35,961 bases of DNA, taken from contig JAJRUN010000136.1 of NCBI GenBank assembly GCA_024277755.1, positions 1-35,961 on the forward strand, written 5' to 3'. The notes beneath the pieces are model-generated. The model ran no database searches and was not told where the DNA came from. It saw only the letters and a list, made by a program, of their open reading frames with translations. Both the position numbers and the translations under genes were made by a program. Source of the stretch: Gammaproteobacteria bacterium. GTDB taxonomy: Bacteria > Pseudomonadota > Gammaproteobacteria > Tenderiales > Tenderiaceae. This document shows, piece by piece, positions 15,763 to 20,887 of this stretch (its first letter is position 1; every line of letters begins with the position of its first letter).

Positions 15763-16209
15763 ATGTATCTTAAATTGATCAAATGGAATGTAACTCGGGT
15801 TGCGGTCTCTGTTATGTCACTTGTTTTTCTGCTGGCGGGACAGGCGTTTGCCGATGTGGCGGTGGTGGCCAATAAGGGAATTGGTGTCGATTCGATCACT
15901 GCCAAAGAGGCTAAAAAAGTTTGGCTGGGAAAAAGTAAATCATTGGCGGGAACAGGTGTGAAGTTGGCAGATTTATTGCCGGGTAATGCGTCGCGAGACC
16001 ACTTTTACTCCACCGTTGTCAAAAAGAGTGAAAAGAAGCTTAAGGCTTATTGGGCCAAGATTGTGTTTGCCGGAAAAGGCACGCCGCCAAAAGCCTTTGC
16101 TTCAGACGCTGAGGTAATCAGTTGGGTGGCATCAACGCCTGGGGCTGTTGGCTATGTGGATAGCGCAGCCGCGGATGACTCAGTGAAAGTATTGATGATC
16201 AGTAAATAG
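15763..16209 (+). CDS. Small periplasmic phosphate-binding-like (PstS-like) protein
   Basis: A 148-residue exported protein with signal peptide (VAVSVMSLVFLLAGQAFADV). A single lobe follows of the kind seen in short PstS-like proteins: GVDSITAKEAKKVWLGKSKS, RDHFYSTVVKKSEKKLKAYW and VISWVASTPGAVGYVDSAA. The last segment is characteristic of phosphate ABC transporter substrate-binding proteins, but the protein is half their size and no ABC transporter genes are nearby. It lies 12 bases after the porin with AGGAGCC as ribosome site. It may bind an oxyanion and present it to the chemoreceptor or porin; that role is inferred from the operon. Confidence 0.75.
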   Translation: MYLKLIKWNVTRVAVSVMSLVFLLAGQAFADVAVVANKGIGVDSITAKEAKKVWLGKSKSLAGTGVKLADLLPGNASRDHFYSTVVKKSEKKLKAYWAKIVFAGKGTPPKAFASDAEVISWVASTPGAVGYVDSAAADDSVKVLMISK

Positions 16210-16227
16210 AACTGAGAAACGCTGAAG

Positions 16228-16285
16228 ATGCAATTGGGCACAGAACAAAGTTTATGTCGTTGTCTGTGCCCCAATTGCATTTTTG
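16228..16285 (+). terminator. Terminator after the chemoreceptor-porin operon
   Basis: ATGCAATTGGG-CACAGA pairs with TCTGTGCCCCAATTGCAT across an 18-base loop with one bulged base, followed by TTTTTG. This is a long, classic hairpin plus U-run 18 bases after the stop. The rest of the 482-base gap up to 16691 holds only a weak hairpin near 16300, the CusR-like box and a promoter; the short open frame there is not convincing. Confidence 0.85.
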
Positions 16286-16554
16286 ATGCTATCACCTGAG
16301 CCGCTTTGCAACGGGCGGCTTCGAAGTAATTATCGATGTACGTTTTGAAATTATTACCGGTTGGTTAAAACGCTTCATCAGGCAAATTTTTATTGCCGAT
16401 ATCCAGCCAGTATTACGCTTGTATGGCTCCTCTCACCTCAGATACTTAGATTAATCACTAACCTAAAAAAGTCAGTTACTCGCCTAGTGCGTCTACTTTT
16501 TGTCCGATCTATATTCACGTTCAACTGTTTTTCCAGGATTAAGGTGATGCAAAC

Positions 16555-16608
16555 ATTACAAAACTGTAATGCATGTGTCACGCGATAGACAGAGACAAAC
16601 ACTAGACT
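16555..16608 (+). promoter_or_regulatory. CusR-like operator and promoter of the AhpD/YHS/PII operon
   Basis: ATTACA-AAAC-TGTAAT (16555-16570) is a palindrome with perfect six-base arms. Aligned with the cusC promoter site (5321-5336) it differs at two of 16 positions. Identity continues downstream: TGTAATGCA, three different bases, GTCAC, six different bases, GACAG. A candidate -10 (TAGACT, 16603-16608) falls within one base of the cusC -10 position in this alignment. Such spacing conservation over 50 bases points to the same activator. Confidence 0.7.
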
Positions 16609-16691
16609 TATACCTATACACGTTCATAGCGGCACTGAAGCGCAGCCGGTTTGCTTGGTTAGATAACAGCTAATGTATAGGAGGAGAGGTC

Positions 16692-17291
16692 ATGTCAATT
16701 ATCGCTACCCCCTCTGGGCATAAATTTCCGTGGTATGTGAAGCTTTTCTTTTGGAATCAGAAACGTAAATATGGTGCAATCCTGGAGCCGGCACGGTTGT
16801 GGGGGCGTTCCCCCAAGGTGTTTGCCACACTGGCATCGCTCTACGGTGCGTTTGATCGTAGTTCCTCGCCGCTTGAACCTGCTTTAAGAACATTGGTCAC
16901 TGTGCGGGTGTCACAGATCAATTGGTGTCCCTTTTGTGTCGACATCAATTCCGCCACGGCATTGAAGCGCGGCATTAGTGATGAAAAACTTAGCTGCCTG
17001 GCAGGTTATGCAGATAGCGATCTTTATAGCGATAAAGAAAAGGCGGCTCTCGCCTATGCCGAGGCCGTAACTTACAGCGATCGCCAAGTCAGCGATGAGA
17101 ACTTTGGTGCCTTGCGCAGCCATTTTAATGATGATGCCATCATCGAACTTACCGGGTTGATCGGCTTTCAAAATATGTCGAGCAAATTCAATGCCGCCCT
17201 GGGTGTTAAAGCGCAGGGGTTTTGTGCCATTGCACCGCAGCCTGTTATGGATAATTTAAAGGAAGAGGGACGTGATGATGCTGCCACTTAA
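16692..17291 (+). CDS. AhpD/carboxymuconolactone-decarboxylase family protein
   Basis: A 199-residue cytoplasmic helical protein. The AhpD core is clear: LEPALRTLVTVRVSQINWCP followed by FCVDINSATALKRG, with the redox pair Cys79-Pro-Phe-Cys82 and a conserved acidic/His-like relay position (DINS) as in alkylhydroperoxidase-like proteins. A second part (EKAALAYAEAVTYSDRQVSD, IIELTGLIGFQNMSSKFNAA) completes the fold. Members act as thiol peroxidases or reductases or have unknown substrates. Strong AGGAGGAG precedes ATG 16692. It is first in an operon driven by a CusR-like promoter and overlaps the next gene by 20 bases. A role in handling copper-induced oxidative or thiol stress is inferred. Confidence 0.85.
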   Translation: MSIIATPSGHKFPWYVKLFFWNQKRKYGAILEPARLWGRSPKVFATLASLYGAFDRSSSPLEPALRTLVTVRVSQINWCPFCVDINSATALKRGISDEKLSCLAGYADSDLYSDKEKAALAYAEAVTYSDRQVSDENFGALRSHFNDDAIIELTGLIGFQNMSSKFNAALGVKAQGFCAIAPQPVMDNLKEEGRDDAAT

Positions 17292-17766
17292 TGATAGCTG
17301 TCCTGTGTGTGGTATGCAGCCGGAAGTTGAAGTTGTTTCTGTTGAGCATCATAAAATGTATTTTTATTTCTGCTCTGAGCAGTGCAGAGAAACCTTTATC
17401 GCCCGTCCCAGCCTTTATGTTGCCAAAATAGGCAAACAACGAGACGTGATTTTGAAACGGCGAACCATGTATTTTTCAGAGTCGTTAGGGGCTGGTGTTG
17501 GTGATCTTCTCATCCCTTATTTAAAAGATTTGATGGGGGTGAAGGAGGTGACGGTTGAGGCTGAAAAAATAGAGATCTCTTATGATTTGTTACAGGTGAC
17601 TGAGAGGCAGATTGAAAAGGCGCTGGAGGATGTCGGTGTGCAACTTGGTGGCAGTTGGCTGGAGCGTTTGCGTCGTGGATGGGTGAACGATAGCGAAGAA
17701 ATAGAACTGGATAATCTGGCAGAACCGCCAGCACCGTGTTGTAACCGAACGCTGCCAAAAACCTGA
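17272..17766 (+). CDS. YHS-domain protein with a degenerate HMA-like second domain
   Basis: Residues about 8-46 form a YHS/TRASH metal-binding domain: DSCPVCGMQPEVEVVSVEHH followed by YFYFCSEQCRETFIARPSLY, with CxxCGM and CxxxC ligands. Residues about 62-120 (SLGAGVGDLLIPYLKDLMGV, KEVTVEAEKIEISYDLLQVT) have the beta-alpha-beta-beta pattern of a heavy-metal-associated (HMA) domain but lack its CxxC. The tail ends APCCNRTLPKT, providing another Cys pair. Three start codons in a row (GTG 17272, ATG 17275, ATG 17278) follow GGAAGAGGGA; spacing favours one of the ATGs. The gene overlaps the AhpD gene by 14 to 20 bases. A cytoplasmic metallochaperone-like role for copper is plausible. Confidence 0.8.
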   Translation: MMMLPLNDSCPVCGMQPEVEVVSVEHHKMYFYFCSEQCRETFIARPSLYVAKIGKQRDVILKRRTMYFSESLGAGVGDLLIPYLKDLMGVKEVTVEAEKIEISYDLLQVTERQIEKALEDVGVQLGGSWLERLRRGWVNDSEEIELDNLAEPPAPCCNRTLPKT

Positions 17767-17779
17767 CGGAGATAAAGAA

Positions 17780-18106
17780 ATGGACTACCGAAAAATAACC
17801 GCAATTATCCGCAGCGATGTGCTGGAGAAGGTTGAAAAAAAATTACAAGAGATCGGCGTTCAGGGCATTAGTGTGACCAAGGTAAAAGGCTATGGCGAAT
17901 ATGCGGATTTTTATTCTAAAGACTGGATGGTAAGCCATGCGCGGGTTGAGATATTCACCAGTGCGGCACAGGCCGACGTTATTGCCCTGGCCATTATGGA
18001 TACGGCGTATGAGGGATTGGAAGGTGATGGCATTGTTGCGGTGCTGCCGGTGGAAAAACTCTACCGGATACGAACAGGTTCTGAAGCAGCAATCGATGAA
18101 ATTTAA
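17780..18106 (+). CDS. PII-like signalling protein (metal-efflux-associated type)
   Basis: At 108 residues it has the PII fold pattern: first strand YRKITAIIRSDVLEKVEKKL, VQGISVTKVKGYGEY (matches GMTVTEVKGFG of GlnB), RVEIFTSAAQADVIALAIMD and a C-terminal VLPVEKLYRIRTGSEA matching VIRIRTGE of GlnB. The T-loop region is short and lacks the uridylylated Tyr51, so classic nitrogen signalling is unlikely. The B-loop GLEGDGIVAV corresponds to TGKIGDGKIFV. A PII group (PII-NG) linked to heavy-metal efflux genes has been described, and this fits that group. It lies 13 bases downstream of the YHS gene. Which nucleotide or metal it senses cannot be read from the sequence. Confidence 0.82.
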   Translation: MDYRKITAIIRSDVLEKVEKKLQEIGVQGISVTKVKGYGEYADFYSKDWMVSHARVEIFTSAAQADVIALAIMDTAYEGLEGDGIVAVLPVEKLYRIRTGSEAAIDEI

Positions 18107-18127
18107 CAAATAAATCAAGGAAAAAGT

Positions 18128-18745
18128 ATGCCTGAAATTATTCCCAATCTGCACCCGGTTTTTGTCCATTTTACGGTGGCATTGTTATCACTGGCTGTTG
18201 GACTTTTTATTATTACGCCATTTGTTAAGTCGCCACTCAAAGAACAATGGCAAACGGTTGCCCGATGGTCGTTGTGGTTTGGTGCGGCAATCACTATTTT
18301 CACTGGTTTTGCCGGGCTTGATGCCTATAACACGGTTGCCCACGACACCCCGTCTCATCTGGCAATGACGGATCATAAAAACTGGGCCATTGTCACCATT
18401 GTGTTGTTTTTGTTATTGGCTGGCTGGTCTATTGTTTTGGTGCGTAAGGGTAAAAAACTGGGGACGGCATTTGTAGTCTGCATGCTTGTTGCAGGGGGTG
18501 TATTGGCCTCAACCGCATGGAGTGGTGGTGAGGTGGTCTACCGCTACGGTTTGGGGGTGATGTCATTACCAAAGGCTGAAGGTGAAGGGCATAGTCATTC
18601 GCATGCGGGCGGTGGTGGTCATGGTGATGCCAGTAGTAGTGGGGGGGAAGGTCATGATGAGGCGATGAATGATATGGATATGGACTTCAGTGGTATGGAT
18701 GAGATGGCGAGTGAAAATGCGGATGGGCATGAGCATCAACATTAG
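18128..18745 (+). CDS. DUF2231 inner-membrane protein with His/Met/Asp-rich tail
   Basis: The 205-residue protein begins PNLHPVFVHFTVALLSLAVG, the hallmark of DUF2231. It has four hydrophobic segments (about 11-30, 46-65, 85-105, 112-130) with conserved His in LHPVFVHF and DHKNWA. The C-terminal 60 residues are hydrophilic and rich in His, Gly, Asp and Met (HSHSHAGGGGHGD, NDMDMDFSGMDEM, GHEHQH), resembling the Met/Asp tail of CusB. The family function is unknown; some members may bind heme or metal in the membrane. It follows the PII-like gene by 21 bases with AAGGAAAAAGT as ribosome site. The tail suggests periplasmic copper binding if exposed there. Confidence 0.85.
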   Translation: MPEIIPNLHPVFVHFTVALLSLAVGLFIITPFVKSPLKEQWQTVARWSLWFGAAITIFTGFAGLDAYNTVAHDTPSHLAMTDHKNWAIVTIVLFLLLAGWSIVLVRKGKKLGTAFVVCMLVAGGVLASTAWSGGEVVYRYGLGVMSLPKAEGEGHSHSHAGGGGHGDASSSGGEGHDEAMNDMDMDFSGMDEMASENADGHEHQH

Positions 18746-18848
18746 TCTTGAGAGTGATGCAAAGAATCCGATTGGTGGCAGTGTGGATGAACATCCGGCA
18801 ACCAATCTGGAAAATATGCTGACAGCGGGTGTTGATATGGCATTTTAG
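18723..18848 (+). CDS. Possible 41-residue acidic small protein
   Basis: The frame overlaps the end of the DUF2231 gene by 23 bases and encodes GMSINISLESDAKNPIGGSV followed by DEHPATNLENMLTAGVDMAF. It is soluble, acidic and has no recognised domain. An alternative start is ATG 18729. The ribosome site is weak, so expression would depend on coupling to the upstream gene. It may equally be non-coding. Confidence 0.3.
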   Translation: MGMSINISLESDAKNPIGGSVDEHPATNLENMLTAGVDMAF

Positions 18849-18920
18849 TTTTATTTTTAGGAATGGCTCGGGGCGGTCAGGATGACGTCCCAGGCTTGAT
18901 TGCAAAACAAAGGAGGGGGA

Positions 18921-19067
18921 ATGCCACACGAAATCATGAACACAATGCATGAAACGGCTATGCCGGGTAGCCATCACGGGTTGTTTTGGGCTGCAGTAGC
19001 AGCGGTGTTTGCGTCGTTGTTGCTTCTGGTTTGGTGGTTTGGAATTCGTGCTAAACGGACTAAATAG
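18921..19067 (+). CDS. Small single-pass membrane protein (48 residues)
   Basis: An ATG directly follows AGGAGGGGGA, one of the best ribosome sites in the window. The product has a Met/His-rich N-terminus (MPHEIMNTMHETAMPGSHHG), one transmembrane helix (LFWAAVAAVFASLLLLVWWF) and a basic end GIRAKRTK. The charge pattern predicts the N-terminus outside, so Met and His would face the periplasm. It lies between the DUF2231 and beta-propeller genes on the same strand. No homologue is recalled. A copper-related membrane accessory role is inferred from residues and context. Confidence 0.7.
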   Translation: MPHEIMNTMHETAMPGSHHGLFWAAVAAVFASLLLLVWWFGIRAKRTK

Positions 19068-19116
19068 ACGGGTCTGATTCGCGCTAAGAAAAATACTGAT
19101 ACAGAAAGGGGGGGGG

Positions 19117-20166
19117 ATGAACAAATCAGGGGTTATTTTCACATTACTTTTACTGTTGCCGTCGCTGTTGCTGGCCGCGCCATTGATGTATGTCCCGACC
19201 GGAAATACAAACAACATTGTGATCATTGATCTAAATACAGACAAGATCGTGGGTCGTATCGACGAGTTGGAAAATGCCCATGGCCTCTCCGGTAGCCCCA
19301 ATAGTGAGTATCTGGTTGCTGGAAGCATGAAACCAGCAGAAAGTTCTGTACCGCCAAGTTCAGGCAAACCGGCGGTGGTTAGCGACGCTGAACATGCAGC
19401 ACATCATGCCGGTGCTGATAAGGCAACCAGCAGAAATACAAGCTATCTTTCAATCGTGCACCCGAAACATGGCCATGTCATGCGTCGTATTGCGGTGCGT
19501 GGCCTCACTCATCATACGGCTGTATCCCCAGGTGGGCGGTTTGCAGCGGCAGTCCATTCCGGCGCTGGTGGGATCTCAGTCGTCGATTTGAAAACAAGTT
19601 CAGTGATTAAAATCATTGATACGGGGCTGTGGCCAAATTATGCCGTCTTTTCAAAAGACGGTGAATACCTTTATGTCTCCAACTCTGGTGCGAACAGTAT
19701 TAGTGAAATTGATACGGCTAATTGGAAAGTTGTGCGTGAATTAACAGTTGGAAAAGGCCCTGAACATATGGTGTTAGGAGTGCACGGGCAGAGGCTTTAT
19801 AGCGCCAATAAGGGGGATGCGACAGTATCTGTTATCGATCTTGGCAGTGGCCAGCCTGGCCAGGTGTATAAAGTGGGTGATAAACCACATGGAATCGATG
19901 TTTCCGATGACGGCCGCTGGTTGTTTGTTGCGAGTAAAAAGGCTGGGCTTGTGACGAAAATTAATCTCGTTAATGGGATTTCTAAAAATGTTGAACTGAA
20001 ACCTGCTCCTTATCATCTGGCTTATATCAACAACCTGGATAAGATTTATGTCTCCAGTCGCAAGGCTCCGAAAATATGGGTGCTTGATCCTGTTACGTTA
20101 GCAATAAAACAGACGATAGATTTGCCTCAAGGTGTGGCACATCAAATGGTGATTCGCAATGAATAG
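19117..20166 (+). CDS. YncE-like periplasmic beta-propeller protein
   Basis: A 349-residue exported protein with signal peptide (GVIFTLLLLLPSLLLAAPLM). It has six to seven YVTN-type beta-propeller blades: MYVPTGNTNNIVIIDLNTDK, YLYVSNSGANSISEIDTANW, RLYSANKGDATVSVIDLGSG, WLFVASKKAGLVTKINLVNG and IYVSSRKAPKIWVLDPVTLA. An insertion after blade 1 (residues about 70-105) contains DAEHAAHHAGADKATS, a possible metal site. Such propellers serve as scaffolds or, in copper and nitrous-oxide systems, as metal-binding proteins. There is no catalytic signature. Start ATG is preceded by a G-run (AAAGGGGGGGG). It is last in the CusR-box operon; no clear terminator was found in the following 248 bases. Confidence 0.82.
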   Translation: MNKSGVIFTLLLLLPSLLLAAPLMYVPTGNTNNIVIIDLNTDKIVGRIDELENAHGLSGSPNSEYLVAGSMKPAESSVPPSSGKPAVVSDAEHAAHHAGADKATSRNTSYLSIVHPKHGHVMRRIAVRGLTHHTAVSPGGRFAAAVHSGAGGISVVDLKTSSVIKIIDTGLWPNYAVFSKDGEYLYVSNSGANSISEIDTANWKVVRELTVGKGPEHMVLGVHGQRLYSANKGDATVSVIDLGSGQPGQVYKVGDKPHGIDVSDDGRWLFVASKKAGLVTKINLVNGISKNVELKPAPYHLAYINNLDKIYVSSRKAPKIWVLDPVTLAIKQTIDLPQGVAHQMVIRNE

Positions 20167-20344
20167 TGAGTTATTAGGGTTTCTCTAATGATTCATGAAT
20201 ACGCATATTGAGTTCAAATCTTCTGCTTTTGCGTTGCTGATCTTCGCAATAGTCGGCTGTTAAGTGCGGTCTGCGCCTTGAATCGACAGGTTTTGAATCT
20301 CAATTTGAGGCAGTCATAATTTTTTAGATGTGCCCATAAGTTTG

Positions 20345-20376
20345 TTGACTTGTGTGTAGCTCCTAGGATCTACACT
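20345..20376 (+). promoter_or_regulatory. MerR-type promoter and operator upstream of the MerR-family gene
   Basis: TTGACT (20345-20350) and TACACT (20371-20376) are separated by 20 bases, the over-long spacing typical of MerR-regulated promoters. The spacer holds a 22-base palindrome (20354-20375) with perfect arms GTGTAG and CTACAC and a central CCTAGG; only one base pair mismatches. It lies 40 bases before the regulator start, so regulator and copA are probably co-transcribed from it. Confidence 0.8.
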
Positions 20377-20414
20377 TGGTTTAAGCGATTAGAAATAACA
20401 GGCTGGCGAAGAGA

Positions 20415-20819
20415 ATGTTAACGGTTAGTGAGTTGTCAAGGGCGACGCAAGTGACACCCGATGCGATACGACATTATGTACGTTTTGGTTTGTTGGTGCC
20501 GTCACGTAATCCTGATAATGGTTACAGGTTATTTAACGGTCATGACATAAATAAAGTTAAATTTATTTGTCGTGCAAAAGGAATTGGTTTTTCGTTGCGT
20601 GATATTCAGATTATTTTCGACCACAGTAATGATGGCCAGTCACCTTGCCCGGCTGTGCGAGAGATGATTCAACATCGTATTAATGAAAACAGAAATAAAC
20701 TGGCGGAATTAAACAATTTGCAAAACAGAATGGATGCGGCATTGGCAAGGTGGGAAACAATGCCGGATGGTGAACTTGATAGTGAGGCGATTTGTCACTT
20801 GATTGAGGCCATTACCTGA
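20415..20819 (+). CDS. MerR-family heavy-metal-responsive regulator
   Basis: A 134-residue regulator. The N-terminal winged helix (LTVSELSRATQVTPDAIRHY, GLLVPSRNPDNGYRLF) binds the promoter. A dimerisation coiled coil (MIQHRINENRNKLAELNNLQ) follows, then a short metal-binding end. Candidate ligands are Cys78 (QSPCPAVREM), Cys127 and the adjacent His128 (AICHLIE). It does not have the CueR Cys-loop-Cys pattern (two Cys about eight apart near the C-terminus). Metal specificity is therefore uncertain despite the copper ATPase downstream, and relatives include Zn/Cd/Hg/Pb sensors. It is expected to twist the long-spacer promoter at 20345 when metal is bound. copA starts 68 bases downstream. Confidence 0.85.
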   Translation: MLTVSELSRATQVTPDAIRHYVRFGLLVPSRNPDNGYRLFNGHDINKVKFICRAKGIGFSLRDIQIIFDHSNDGQSPCPAVREMIQHRINENRNKLAELNNLQNRMDAALARWETMPDGELDSEAICHLIEAIT

Positions 20820-20887
20820 ATGTGAAAATTTGAGCAGGGAGGCGTCTCCTTGTCAGGGATAAAAGTTAAGAAAAAAGGGGCAATAAG

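Noticed and set aside
16299-16325. Possible second terminator (AGCCGC ... GCGGCT)
   Set aside because: Six-base stem, no U-run, and a far better terminator lies just upstream.
16361-16588. 75-codon open frame in the gap before the AhpD gene
   Set aside because: It runs through the CusR-like operator, has no ribosome site and no protein-like features.
18687-19367. 226-codon open frame on the minus strand
   Set aside because: It lies antisense to the DUF2231 tail, the well-supported small membrane ORF and the propeller signal peptide. It has low-complexity His/Ile/Thr runs produced by reading the GAT/CAT-rich tail backwards, and no domain.
20205-20225. tRNA T-arm-like sequence (GTTCAAATC)
   Set aside because: No acceptor stem, D-arm or anticodon arm can be folded around it.
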